A stretch of DNA of 64,000 bases from Flavobacteriales bacterium (GTDB taxonomy: Bacteria > Bacteroidota > Bacteroidia > Flavobacteriales_E > Vicingaceae): NCBI GenBank assembly GCA_015075325.1, contig JABTUP010000013.1, positions 25,941-89,940 of the forward strand. The letters are read 5' to 3'. Below the pieces are notes generated by a model. It saw nothing but the letters and a program-made list of their open reading frames with translations, searched no databases and was not told the origin of the DNA. The first letter of the stretch is position 1. Each line of letters starts with the position of its first letter. Below, in pieces: positions 28,041-36,804 of the stretch. The position numbers were made by a program, and so were the translations under genes.

Positions 28041-28364
28041 TTATAAAGTTTTAAGCTTAGCCGCTTTAATAAGATTATCGAGCGTATAAAAAATATTTTG
28101 TTTATCCACATCAGGGAGTTTATCAATACTTTGCAAACGCTTTAAAGTAGCAGCATCCAGTTCCGTATCGGTTTTACCCACCAAAAAATCAATAGAAGAA
28201 TCTAACACATCCGCAATTTTAATCACCACCTCAATAGAGGGTTTAACCTCGTCACGCTCATACTTACCGATAATATCACCAGAAGAACCCACTTTTTTAC
28301 CCAAATCATTTTGAGAAAGACCTTTCCGTTTACGAAGAGCAGTAATCTGTTGTCCAAACGTCAT
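28041..28364 (-). CDS. Xre-family helix-turn-helix regulator
   Basis: A 107-residue repressor-like protein. The helix-turn-helix of the Cro/CI type occupies about residues 4-62, with QQITALRKRKGLSQNDLGKKVG, then a recognition helix, then KYERDEVKPSIEVVIKIADVL. The C-terminal 40 residues are helical and could mediate dimerisation. Its promoter and that of the divergent ATPase gene lie among three copies of TATCAGAA, so it probably represses both itself and the recombination genes, like a small lysogeny switch. Confidence 0.9.
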   Translation of the reverse strand: MTFGQQITALRKRKGLSQNDLGKKVGSSGDIIGKYERDEVKPSIEVVIKIADVLDSSIDFLVGKTDTELDAATLKRLQSIDKLPDVDKQNIFYTLDNLIKAAKLKTL

Positions 28365-28401
28365 AAATAACAGTAATAAGTTAGATTTTAATAGTATTAA
28401 G

Positions 28402-28492
28402 CAAAGATAAGAGATAAAAATATCAGAACAAAGTAAAATTAAACTTGTTTAATTCTGATATATGTTTTAGATTTGTGATAGATATATCAGAA
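28402..28492. promoter_or_regulatory. Divergent promoters and TATCAGAA operators of the mobile module
   Basis: Leftward promoter: TATCTTTG (minus strand, 28402-28409) with TTTG (28429-28432) at a 19-base spacing. Rightward promoter: TAGATTTG at 28468-28475 with TTG at 28445-28447. Three copies of TATCAGAA lie here: 28421-28428 and 28485-28492 direct, and 28453-28460 inverted. They flank or overlap the two -33 regions and the start point of the ATPase transcript. Confidence 0.75.
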
Positions 28493-28519
28493 AAAGCATT
28501 AAAAAATATTTTTCAACAC

Positions 28520-30160
28520 ATGGCAGCAAGAAAACTAAATACAAGCAATCCCGAAAGTTTGGAATACACCAACGACATCCTAAAACAAACCGTGCTAGGT
28601 GGCATCAAACTAGAAGGCTTAGACAGAATGCGAGTAACCCTAAAAGTAGAACTAACAGACAGCAGCCGACCACCCGTAAGGCACAACCTAGACCTATACA
28701 ACGACAGCCAATTAGAAAAATTTATCCGCAAAATAGCCGAGAAATTAGAAATAGGCACAAGCGTAATAGCAGCAAGTTTAAGCGAATTAACCGAACAACT
28801 AGAAAAATACCGACTAGACGAAATCAAACACCAGCAAAACACCGCTAACGAAATCAAGCACCTAACCGAGCAAGAAAAAACCGAAGCCAAAGAAAACCTA
28901 AAAGAACCCAATCTATTAGAAACAACAGCAAAGGACTTACAAAACACAGGCATACAAGGAGAAGAAAAAAACGCATTGATACTGTTGCTAGCCATGACCT
29001 CACGCAAAATGAAAGACCCCTTAAGCGTAATCTGTTTAGCCAAAAGCGGAGTAGGCAAAAGTTATTTAATGGAAAAAGTAGCACAATGCATACCATCAGA
29101 AGAAGCCAAAGAACACACCCAATTTAGCGGAAACAGTTTTTACTACTTCAAACGAGAAGAAATAAAAGGAACGGTTTTTTTAATCGAAGACCTAGACGGA
29201 GCACAAGCCGTAATGTTCCCCATCAGAGAACTACAAACCAAAAAACGGATAAGCAAAACCGTAACCATCAAAGACAAAAGCGGACAAATGCGAACCATTA
29301 CCCTAATCGTAGAAGGACCAGTAAGCGTAATAGGCTGCACCACCAAAGAAAAAATATACGAAGACAACGCCAACAGAGCCATACTCATTTACCTAGACGG
29401 CAGCAAAGAACAAGACGAACGTATCATGAACTATCAAAAAAACTTACGAGCCAACCTTATTGACACCCACACCGAAAAACAACTCCAAGAAAAACTACAA
29501 AACATGCAACGAGTACTAGAACCAGTAAAAGTAGTAAACCCTTACGCACCACTAATCAATATCCCAGAAGAAGACTTTAAACCAAGAAGAACCTTACCGC
29601 TATTACTCGGATTTATAGAAACCATTACCTTTTACCACCAATACCAACGCCCACAACAAGCAGACGAAACAACAGGAGAAATTTACATAGAAGTACACCC
29701 CACAGATGTAGAAGCAGCCTTTAAACTCATGCAAGATGTTTTGTTTAGAAAAGCAGACGAACTAAGCGGAGCAGCAAGAGAATTTTACCAATACATCAGC
29801 CATAAAGAGCGAAAATTTACCGACCCAAAACACAACAACGGCAAAGGCTTTTATGCAAGAAATGTACGAGAAGAAACACGAGTACACCCAAGAACCTTGA
29901 ACCGCTATTTAAACGAATTAGCAGAATACGGCTTAATCCAAATAACAGGAGGCAACAAAAATACCACAGGCTACAGCTACAAATTAGTAGAAAACAGAAG
30001 CTATGAAGCATTACAAAAAAGCATAGATACACAAATAGAAAAAGTAGTAAAAGAAGTCTGGAAAGTTCATACAGAGCGAAGCCGAAACACCAATGAACAA
30101 AAGAAACCAAAAAAAGTAAGTAGGACGAGTAAGACAGTAGTAGGACAGTTAAGCGATTGA
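28520..30160 (+). CDS. AAA+/P-loop ATPase with C-terminal winged helix
   Basis: 546 residues from the ATG at 28520. An open frame extends back to a TTG at 28445, but the promoter at 28468-28475 places transcription start after it. An N-terminal helical part (about 1-150) with a Glu/Lys-rich coiled segment is followed by a P-loop ATPase: Walker A SGVGKS at 176-181, Walker B VFLIED with acidic pair Glu223-Asp224, and VIGCTT in the sensor position. A winged helix lies at about 450-480 (VHPRTLNRYLNELAEYGLIQ). The layout recalls helicase/primase-type ATPases of mobile elements. It could load, unwind or target DNA for the two recombinases downstream. The exact family is not known to me. Confidence 0.72.
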   Translation: MAARKLNTSNPESLEYTNDILKQTVLGGIKLEGLDRMRVTLKVELTDSSRPPVRHNLDLYNDSQLEKFIRKIAEKLEIGTSVIAASLSELTEQLEKYRLDEIKHQQNTANEIKHLTEQEKTEAKENLKEPNLLETTAKDLQNTGIQGEEKNALILLLAMTSRKMKDPLSVICLAKSGVGKSYLMEKVAQCIPSEEAKEHTQFSGNSFYYFKREEIKGTVFLIEDLDGAQAVMFPIRELQTKKRISKTVTIKDKSGQMRTITLIVEGPVSVIGCTTKEKIYEDNANRAILIYLDGSKEQDERIMNYQKNLRANLIDTHTEKQLQEKLQNMQRVLEPVKVVNPYAPLINIPEEDFKPRRTLPLLLGFIETITFYHQYQRPQQADETTGEIYIEVHPTDVEAAFKLMQDVLFRKADELSGAAREFYQYISHKERKFTDPKHNNGKGFYARNVREETRVHPRTLNRYLNELAEYGLIQITGGNKNTTGYSYKLVENRSYEALQKSIDTQIEKVVKEVWKVHTERSRNTNEQKKPKKVSRTSKTVVGQLSD

Positions 30161-30228
30161 CTTACCTAACCAACAGAAAAACAACAACTAAAAACCAGTC
30201 AGACAGTACTTTTAAAAAACGTAAGCGG

Positions 30229-31242
30229 ATGAAAAATTTACCCATCAAATCAGAGAACTTCCAGTACGTAGAAAAGAGCTTTAAAGAGTGGTTAGATATC
30301 TTGGGCTATGCATCAAGTACCATTTACGGTTTACCCCTGCACATTAGAGAACTGTTTCACTGGTTAGAGCAGCAGGGCTGCACCCAAATAAAACAACTTA
30401 CAGTACCCTTGATAAAAGAATACTACGAACAATTAAAAACAAGAAGCAACCAACGCAGAGGAGGAGGGCTAAGCAATGCCTATTTAAACAAGCATTTACA
30501 AGCCCTATACAAGTTCACAGAATATTTACGCCAAAGCGGAAGATTAATATTACCCTACCTAAACATCGAATGGGAAACAGACGACACCAAAACCATTCAT
30601 TGGCTTACACAAGAAGAAATCAAAGAATTGTACAACGTAACACACGGTTACAACGAGAACACCAACATAGAACCCTTTAACGCAAGAGACCGAGCCATAT
30701 TAACCATATTCTACGGATGCGGACTAAGAAGAAACGAAGGCTATCATTTAGATCTAAGCGACATAAACTTTGACCGCCAAATATTACACGTAAGAAAAGG
30801 AAAAGCCTACAAAGAAAGATTTGTACCGTTCAACAAAACCAACAGCCAATACTTACAAGAATATCTATATGATGCACGACCACAACTAGTAAAAGACGGA
30901 AAACAAAATGCCTTTTTCATTAGTCAAAGAGGAGTGAGGATGCAAACACAAACAATGGCACTTCGACTAAAACTATTACAACAAAGGAGCAATAACTTAG
31001 AACTCCAACAAAAAGACGTAAGACTTCATGTATTACGCCATAGCATAGCAACACATCTGTTACAAAACGGAATGAGTTTAGAAAAAATCGGCAGGTTTTT
31101 AGGACACGCATCCTTAGAAAGTACACAAGTTTACACGCATTTAGTAGAAAGTGAAATTAATGGAACAGAGCCACTACCAACACAACCATACAGAAATATC
31201 CCCAAATATGATTACATAAAATTACATGAAGATGAGCATTAA
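30229..31242 (+). CDS. Tyrosine recombinase, catalytically complete
   Basis: 337 residues from the ATG at 30229; a TTG at 30157 overlapping the ATPase stop is an alternative start. An N-terminal SAM-like core-binding domain (about 15-110) precedes the catalytic domain. The active site is complete: Arg167 in GCGLRRNEG, a Lys in the RKGKAYKER hairpin, His267 and Arg270 in HVLRHS, His293 in LGHAS and the nucleophile Tyr302. This is the XerC/D-like class. It would cut and rejoin DNA at the element ends. The gene overlaps the second recombinase by 17 bases. Confidence 0.9.
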   Translation: MKNLPIKSENFQYVEKSFKEWLDILGYASSTIYGLPLHIRELFHWLEQQGCTQIKQLTVPLIKEYYEQLKTRSNQRRGGGLSNAYLNKHLQALYKFTEYLRQSGRLILPYLNIEWETDDTKTIHWLTQEEIKELYNVTHGYNENTNIEPFNARDRAILTIFYGCGLRRNEGYHLDLSDINFDRQILHVRKGKAYKERFVPFNKTNSQYLQEYLYDARPQLVKDGKQNAFFISQRGVRMQTQTMALRLKLLQQRSNNLELQQKDVRLHVLRHSIATHLLQNGMSLEKIGRFLGHASLESTQVYTHLVESEINGTEPLPTQPYRNIPKYDYIKLHEDEH

Positions 31243-32251
31243 ACTAGGAAAAACAAGAGACAGCAGAACACGGAAACAAGCAGTAAAAGCGATAAATGTA
31301 GCAGAAGCAGAAAATTTACTACAAGAGCTGAAGAACCAACAAGAATTTACCCAATACTTATTGCTCAAAGGCTACAGTACAACCACCACCAAACGCTATG
31401 TAAAAGATGTAGAAATATTCATCAAATGGGCAGAAAAAGAAAACGTACAAATAAAGCAAGTCAGTTACTCCGATGTATTGCACTACATACAAGGCAAACG
31501 AGAACACGTAAAACAAAGAACCATAAGCACCACAGTAAACAGCATCAAACATTACTTTAACTTTTTAGCCATTACCGACCAAACCATAGAAAACCCAACC
31601 ACACAAATACAAATCAAAGGCGTAAAAAGAAAAACACTTTACCATATTTTAAGCAAACAAGAACTAGAAAGCCTGTACAACAACTTTGAATTACCAGAAG
31701 AAAACAGTAAATACAAAAATCAAAACTGGTTTAAAACAAGTGTACTAACAAGCAAACGCAACAAAGTAATCTTAGGATTGATTATTTATCAAGGCTTAGG
31801 AAGTACAGAACTTGGGCAATTAACAGAAAAAGACATCAAACTAAGAGACGGCAAAATCTATATAGCAGGAACACGAAAAAGCAATGAACGAGAAATGAAA
31901 CTAGAAGCACACCAAGTTTTAGACATCATGGAATACACTTTAAAAACAAGGCAAGAAATATTAAAACTAAATAACAAGCAAAGCGAAATGCTTTTTGTTA
32001 GTGCTGGAGAAAGTGAACACTTTAGAAGCATCATTAATAAATTAATCAAGAAGTTGAATAAACAAAGCAGTAAAGTAACATCAGTATTACAAATCCGAAC
32101 AAGTGTAATCACACATTGGTTAAAACTCCATAACCTTAGACAAGTTCAGTACATGGCAGGGCATCGTTACGTAAGTTCAACAGAAGCCTATTTTGTGAAT
32201 GATTTAGACGATTTACAAGAAGACATAACCAAGTTCCACCCGATAGGATAA
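31226..32251 (+). CDS. Tyrosine recombinase homologue with degenerate active site
   Basis: 341 residues with the same two-domain plan as the preceding recombinase. The core-binding domain lies at about 30-130. In the catalytic domain the first Arg is replaced by Gly192 (GLGSTE) and the His of HxxR by Leu288 (LQIR), while Arg291, His313 and Tyr322 remain. Loss of Arg I normally abolishes cleavage, so this chain may be a structural or site-recognition partner of the intact enzyme. It is co-translated with it by a 17-base overlap and ends before a long hairpin. Confidence 0.82.
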   Translation: MKMSIKLGKTRDSRTRKQAVKAINVAEAENLLQELKNQQEFTQYLLLKGYSTTTTKRYVKDVEIFIKWAEKENVQIKQVSYSDVLHYIQGKREHVKQRTISTTVNSIKHYFNFLAITDQTIENPTTQIQIKGVKRKTLYHILSKQELESLYNNFELPEENSKYKNQNWFKTSVLTSKRNKVILGLIIYQGLGSTELGQLTEKDIKLRDGKIYIAGTRKSNEREMKLEAHQVLDIMEYTLKTRQEILKLNNKQSEMLFVSAGESEHFRSIINKLIKKLNKQSSKVTSVLQIRTSVITHWLKLHNLRQVQYMAGHRYVSSTEAYFVNDLDDLQEDITKFHPIG

Positions 32252-32271
32252 AAGACCAACCCTAAAGCCAC

Positions 32272-32326
32272 ACAAAATAAAATCTTCCCCCGAAAACTAT
32301 CGGGGTTGCACAATCTTTTATTTTGT
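32272..32326 (+). terminator. Long hairpin after the recombinase genes
   Basis: ACAAAATAAAA (32272-32282) and TTTTATTTTGT (32316-32326) form an outer 11-base stem. Inside it CCCCGA and TCGGGG form a second stem. It may act as terminator, or as a structural end of the mobile module. Confidence 0.6.
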
Positions 32327-32908
32327 TCCCCAGCCAACACTTCTGTAACTTTTTTTGTAAAATAAATCATGCTTTTTGTAGGCAAACACAAAAGCAACAC
32401 ATTGCTTTACATATTGTCATTGAAAAAATGAACAATTATTACAAGCAATAAGTTGCCCGACCCACCAAACAAAAAGACACGCCAAAAAAAGTTACCCAAA
32501 GCTAAGTAACATAATACACTTTATAAGAGCAGCCACACTAAGCCAAACACGAAAAACCGAAGCTGTCATTATAAAGGGTACTATGTTAAATAGCCACGAA
32601 TCCGCCCTAACCAAAGGGCAAAAGGATTTACCCTTTCAAACCCTTTTCGGGCAACTTATTTTACCCATTGCCCCGCACAAATAAGTTGCAAGGTATTTTT
32701 ATCTATTGGGGAATCTTCCATTCCCCAAACCCCTTTGGATGCTCATTTTTATTGATAGATACGCACAGAGCCACCGCACAACCAAATATCAATCAATAAA
32801 AATCGAGCTCTAAGTCTATCTCAAAAAATATTTAGAAAAACACTTTACTTTTCTGCAACTTTATGTTACTTTATGATATAACATTAATAACTTAAGAAAA
32901 ATAGAATT

Positions 32909-33403
32909 ATGAAAAATCAAAAAGTACAAACATTTAGAGGGAAATACATACTCCCTTTTGGAAAACCTACCGTTATTGTAACAGGATGGGAAACAGAAAC
33001 AGATTTTTATTGTGAACGTTTTGTAATGTTCGAAAAAAGAGACGGAAATATGGCTTATAGAGGAATCTGTACACATATTAGTAAAGCTGATTACAATACT
33101 GTTTACAGTCCAGAAAACGAAGAAAAAGCATTGTTAGATTTTATGAAACAGGAAGGGGGAACTTTGGCAGAATCTGATATTTTTAGCATTATCGTTGAAA
33201 TGATGGGAGAAGTAGGAAACTGGGAACGAGCTGTAAATACGGACATCCGTTTGTTACCTACTCAAAGACTTGCAGACTTGGTTTATCTTCACCGAAAGTT
33301 TCCAACCAACTTAAACTGGTTGGAGCAAAATACTCAATCGTCAATGTTGAAAGAGCTTATAACTCTTGCAAAAAGATTTACAGCAGGAGAAAATAGGTAT
33401 TAA
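32909..33403 (+). CDS. Hypothetical protein inside inverted repeats
   Basis: A 164-residue soluble protein without signal peptide or membrane segment. It begins MKNQKVQTFRGKYILPFGKP, has a strand-rich first third, and a helical second half (SIIVEMMGEVGNWERAVN and SSMLKELITLAKRF). No motif is recognised. It has ordinary codon use and a plausible ATG after an AT-rich leader, so it is probably a real gene. It is the only coding sequence in about 1.9 kb of repeat-rich DNA and may be the cargo of the inverted-repeat unit. Confidence 0.6.
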   Translation: MKNQKVQTFRGKYILPFGKPTVIVTGWETETDFYCERFVMFEKRDGNMAYRGICTHISKADYNTVYSPENEEKALLDFMKQEGGTLAESDIFSIIVEMMGEVGNWERAVNTDIRLLPTQRLADLVYLHRKFPTNLNWLEQNTQSSMLKELITLAKRFTAGENRY

Positions 33404-33405
33404 CG

Positions 33406-33469
33406 TTCCGAAAAGTGAAGTAAAAGAAGCGTTAGAATGTGCGGAAGTCTTTTGCTTCGCTTATCGGAA
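33406..33469 (+). terminator. Long imperfect hairpin after the unknown ORF
   Basis: Two 21-base arms (33406-33426 and 33449-33469) pair with a few mismatches, starting three bases after the stop codon. No T-run follows, so it may be a structural repeat rather than an intrinsic terminator. Confidence 0.45.
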
Positions 33470-33751
33470 TGAAACAACCGCAGGGCGTTAGTTTTTTAAT
33501 ACAAACAATCAACTGAAACAAAGTGAAAGTTACCGAGAGCGTAAGGTATGGGGCTATTTTACATAATTGCCTTATGTGGCTTCTAGTTTACATAAGATGC
33601 GGTTATGTTAAATAGCTTAGGTTTGTTTTATCTGAGCGAAAAGGCTTTTTAACTTATTGATTGTAGTGATTGTTCATGTAATGACAATACGAAAAGAAAT
33701 GTGTTAAAATCAGTAGCGGAGAGTAAAACAAAAGAAGCGAAAGAGAGCGGA

Positions 33752-33793
33752 ACAAAAAGCAATATTGAGGGGGCAAATGGCATTGCTTTTTGT
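33752..33793. repeat. Perfect 12-base inverted repeat
   Basis: ACAAAAAGCAAT (33752-33763) and ATTGCTTTTTGT (33782-33793) could form a hairpin with an 18-base loop. It sits between the inverted-repeat unit and the short direct repeats that follow. Confidence 0.5.
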
Positions 33794-33804
33794 GAGGAAA
33801 AAAT

Positions 33805-34086
33805 AAAAAGCAAGGTGGGTGTTGTTGTCAGACAAATAAAAAAAGCAAGGTGGGCGTTTTGGTGTTACCAAAATAAAAAAATCATAAAAAAAATACCTAA
33901 ACGAACGGAGTATATAACATCGTTCGCCACATGTCAGAACTGACAGTATTTTTACCCCTTAAAATCTTCTGTACACATTGTTATTATTGACTTAACAGTC
34001 TGTCTTTTAAAAAAAATCAAAAAAACACCCTTTTTTGACTGTAAAAAATCAAAAAATCATGAAAAAAATAAAAAGCAAGGTGGGCG
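33805..34086 (+). repeat. Three direct copies of a 17-base repeat in a gene-free stretch
   Basis: AAAAAGCAAGGTGGG[CT]G occurs at 33805-33821, 33840-33856 and 34070-34086, each preceded by AATAAA or similar A-rich sequence. The stretch 33470-34174 holds no gene I can support. It also contains the palindrome TGTCAGAACTGACA near 33934-33947. Spacing is irregular, so it is not a CRISPR array. Confidence 0.6.
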
Positions 34087-34174
34087 ATGGTGTGGCACAA
34101 TAAAAAAAACATGGTATTTTTTTATCAAACTTACTAAGGTCGAGTCAATAAAAAGTGTATTTTTAAATACTCAA

Positions 34175-34792
34175 ATGGGTTGCCAAAAACTTACATATTA
34201 CGAGAGTAAAACTACTTTAGGCGAAAACTGGAAAATTTTTGCAAGTGGGATAGAAAAAACTGCAAGTAGTTCTATTTTTTGCAAAGATTATTATGCGTCT
34301 GGAATCTTAAAGTCGGAGCAAAATTTCAAAAAGGGGAAACAGCATGGAACAAATAAATATTATCATTATAGTGGTAATTTGTTACTTGACGCCTCTGTGG
34401 AAGAAGGTGTAACTATATTCTTTGAGGAATTTGATAGTTTAGGAAATTGGATCGATGAATATCGATGGATAGATGTTATAATTGAAGATACTGTTAGTTT
34501 TGGTAAAGATTATCAAGTAACAATAGATTTAAAAGGACCAAAAGTAAACCTTGAAGATAGTGTCTTATGTTTTTTTTCAATTCATGATTCAGAAACAAAT
34601 GAGATGATTAATGATAAATTTATTAGAACTATAAAAGGAAATAGATTTTCAATTACCTTTGAAACAAAGAAGATAGGGAAATTTACATACACTGGAATGA
34701 TTGTCACAAACCTAAATAATAATAAAAAGAAGGAGCATAAAATTCCTAATGGAACTTTTTATATTCTAAATAGTGAACCTAAAATTCTATAG
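34175..34792 (+). CDS. MORN-repeat protein with Rhs-like N-terminus, candidate immunity protein
   Basis: A 205-residue protein. The first residues MGCQKLTYYES match the stretch that precedes the variable tip in Bacteroidota Rhs proteins, while the rest is unrelated: a MORN/YwqK-like repeat YYASGILKSEQNFKKGKQHG near 45-64, then FEEFDSLGNWIDEYR and a beta-rich end. The C-terminal half resembles that of the MORN protein at 35922-36704, sharing an F/YDSLGNW signature. It looks like an Rhs scar joined to an immunity-type gene. Its leader is long and repeat-rich. Confidence 0.6.
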   Translation: MGCQKLTYYESKTTLGENWKIFASGIEKTASSSIFCKDYYASGILKSEQNFKKGKQHGTNKYYHYSGNLLLDASVEEGVTIFFEEFDSLGNWIDEYRWIDVIIEDTVSFGKDYQVTIDLKGPKVNLEDSVLCFFSIHDSETNEMINDKFIRTIKGNRFSITFETKKIGKFTYTGMIVTNLNNNKKKEHKIPNGTFYILNSEPKIL

Positions 34793-34810
34793 TAGAAGAT
34801 AATAATTAGA

Positions 34811-35896
34811 ATGGATTTTAGCTCCAATTCATTATCAAAAAACAATCCGTTTGGTAGTATTATGCCTAATTCTGACAATTTAGATGCTGGTGAATACACC
34901 TACGGAATGAATGGAATGATGCGTGATAATGAGGTAAAAAGCAACGGAAATTCTTACACCAGCTATTGGAGACAATACGACCCACGTTTAGGTAGATGGA
35001 TGAGTGATGAACCTAAACCTGTAGCTTGGGAAAGTGGTTATGCTGCTTTTAGGAATAATCCTATTTATTTTTCCGACCCTAGTGGGGATTTTCCAAATGT
35101 TGGACAGATGGTAAAAAGTGTGGGTAATTTTTTCAAAAATATTGGACAAAAAATTGGCGATGCTTTTAAAGGTAAAGAAGGAAAAGGAAAAGGAAATGCA
35201 GTAACTGGAGGAGATAAGTTTATAGGGCATGATGGTGGTACATTTGACACTTTTGAAATTGTTGCTGAAAAACCTGAGTCAAGTTCGTCAAGTAAAGGTG
35301 TTGGAAATATTTCAATATCAGGAATTATATCAAACCAAATTCAAATTGTAAGTACGGTGTTAAGATTCTTAGATCCACCAATGGGTAACACACCTATGGC
35401 AAAAGGAATGGATGGTGGTTATCAACTGATTGATAATTATGCAGGATTTCAAAATTATGTCGTACGAGGGAATCCATCAAATAATGTTGATGTAACTGGT
35501 CTTAGTGATGCATTTGGTTCTTTAGGTCAAAAGTGGTTTACCAACCCAAACAATCAATTTGGAGCATCAGGTGTTGAAACAGGGAGTCAATTACAATCAA
35601 AAATTACTGAAGTTACTCAAGGTGGTATAAGTATAATTGAAATTGTTAATGAGGTAAGTATTAAAAACACAATGAATAAAGTTGCAAAACAACTTCATCA
35701 TCAACGTAGCCCAGAAGAAATCAGGCAAGATGCTTTAAACCAAATGGGATTGTTTAGTGCTTACTTTAATGCTGTTGGTAATGTTGTAATACAACGAGCT
35801 AATAAAAAAACAGGTATCATGGAAGTTGAATTTTTTGAACCTGAAACAGCTAATTTCGAAAAATATAAAAATGTAGCAAGTTCTTATGAGCGTTAA
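34811..35896 (+). CDS. Orphan Rhs C-terminal tip
   Basis: 361 residues. Residues 12-93 are the end of an Rhs core (NPFGSIMPNS, then YWRQYDPRLGRWMSDEPKP, RNNPIYFSDPSGD) without any upstream YD repeats or signal peptide. Residues 94-361 are a variable tip with a Lys/Gly-rich linker and a helical end (QLHHQRSPEEIRQDALNQM). No nuclease or other toxin motif is recognised. Orphan tips of this kind normally act as silent donors that replace the tip of a full-length Rhs gene by recombination. The following MORN lipoprotein is the likely cognate immunity protein. Confidence 0.8.
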   Translation: MDFSSNSLSKNNPFGSIMPNSDNLDAGEYTYGMNGMMRDNEVKSNGNSYTSYWRQYDPRLGRWMSDEPKPVAWESGYAAFRNNPIYFSDPSGDFPNVGQMVKSVGNFFKNIGQKIGDAFKGKEGKGKGNAVTGGDKFIGHDGGTFDTFEIVAEKPESSSSSKGVGNISISGIISNQIQIVSTVLRFLDPPMGNTPMAKGMDGGYQLIDNYAGFQNYVVRGNPSNNVDVTGLSDAFGSLGQKWFTNPNNQFGASGVETGSQLQSKITEVTQGGISIIEIVNEVSIKNTMNKVAKQLHHQRSPEEIRQDALNQMGLFSAYFNAVGNVVIQRANKKTGIMEVEFFEPETANFEKYKNVASSYER

Positions 35897-35921
35897 TCAT
35901 ATTTTTTTAAAAAAATTATCT

Positions 35922-36704
35922 ATGAGAAGTAAATATTTAATAGTGGTAATTGCGTCGTTGTTCCTTTCATGTAAAGATGTAAGAAAAGAATACTTCCCGA
36001 ATGGCGTACTTAGAAGTGAAATAGAATATAAAGATGGTATTCCTAACGGTATGTATAGAATCTATTACTCTAATGGCATTATTCAAGAGGAGGTATTACA
36101 AGTTAACGGAAAATTTGAAGGAGAAGGTAATAGTTATTATGAAAATGGACAATTAAAAGCGAAAGTACAATTTAAAAATGGACTGCAAGAAGGATTATTA
36201 ATAGAGTATTATGAAGATGGTAAGATAAAATCGAAACAAAATTTTAAAAAGAGTAAATTAGAGGGAGAATATCAGTCGTATTGGAAGAATGGAAAAGTAT
36301 CAATGGAAGCATTGATGAAAAATGATACAGCTTTGTATTATATTGAATATGATAGTTTAGGGAATTGGAAAGGGGAAGATAGAGAATGCCATGTGGAGAT
36401 ACCTAAAGATGAATTGTACTTAGGAGAAGAATATTCAATAAAATTTAATGTAGCAGGTCCTTTTAGTAAAGAAGATAAACTACAAGTAAGTATGATGGTT
36501 TATCAAACAGGAGGTGAAAAATATCCACAAATTTATTTTATGGATATAAAAAAACCTGAACTAAAGTTCACACCACCTCGTGAAGGGAAATGGGATGTTG
36601 TAGGTGGAATCTTTTTAAACAGAGGAGGTAAGATAGTATGGAGTTATGACCAGAAAGAATATTCTTTTAATGTGCTAGAAAAAGAGTCTATAAGTATGAA
36701 ATAA
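35922..36704 (+). CDS. MORN-repeat lipoprotein, candidate immunity protein
   Basis: 260 residues from the ATG at 35922, chosen because it gives a lipoprotein signal ending in LFLSC; an earlier ATG at 35886 only adds residues overlapping the Rhs tip. At least five MORN/YwqK-type repeats follow (YFPNGVLRSEIEYKDGIPNG, YYENGQLKAKVQFKNGLQEG and so on, to about residue 125). A C-terminal domain with EYDSLGNWKGEDRE follows. It is anchored at a membrane facing the periplasm. Location straight after an Rhs tip suggests immunity, by inference. Confidence 0.7.
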   Translation: MRSKYLIVVIASLFLSCKDVRKEYFPNGVLRSEIEYKDGIPNGMYRIYYSNGIIQEEVLQVNGKFEGEGNSYYENGQLKAKVQFKNGLQEGLLIEYYEDGKIKSKQNFKKSKLEGEYQSYWKNGKVSMEALMKNDTALYYIEYDSLGNWKGEDRECHVEIPKDELYLGEEYSIKFNVAGPFSKEDKLQVSMMVYQTGGEKYPQIYFMDIKKPELKFTPPREGKWDVVGGIFLNRGGKIVWSYDQKEYSFNVLEKESISMK

Positions 36705-36804
36705 CGAATAAATAGATATAATTCATCATTGATTGATATTTGATCCATGTCTTCATACACGAGCAAATTACAATTCTTAGATAAGATATTAGTAAATTAG
36801 AGAA

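Larger units (their letters stand above)
27790..32326. mobile_element. Putative mobile module: repressor, AAA+ ATPase and two tyrosine recombinases
   Basis: Five tightly packed genes: a small protein and an Xre-type regulator leftward, and an AAA+ ATPase and two tyrosine recombinases rightward, around one divergent control region. The rightward genes use C-ending codons and show a strong A+C bias on the plus strand, unlike their neighbours, which suggests a separate origin. Limits are approximate: terminators at 27734-27760 and 32272-32326. Terminal repeats or target duplications were not found, so it could be the recombination core of a larger element. Confidence 0.6.
32396..33712. repeat. 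Imperfect inverted repeats bracketing the unknown ORF at 32909-33403
   Basis: The left arm (about 32396-32455) and the reverse complement of the right arm (about 33656-33712) share ACACATT, ATTGTCATT, ATGAACAAT and CAATAAGTT in order. Further inward, TTAACATAA/TATGTTAAATAG-like blocks near 32505-32610 and 33551-33616 also match in inverted orientation. The sequence between the left arm and the ORF holds no other gene that I can support. The whole looks like a 1.3-kb unit with extended terminal inverted repeats. Confidence 0.5.

Noticed and set aside
30229..32251. Integron integrase (IntI) serving the palindromes at 53-64 kb
   Set aside because: I cannot see the extra IntI-specific helix between the catalytic motifs in either recombinase, and they lie more than 20 kb away beside their own ATPase.
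33701..33943. 80-codon open frame in the repeat region
   Set aside because: It runs through two copies of the 17-base repeat and a hairpin, has very Lys-rich composition from A-runs, and lacks a convincing start.
33805..34086. CRISPR array
   Set aside because: Only three repeats of 17 bases with spacings of 18 and 213 bases and no cas genes.
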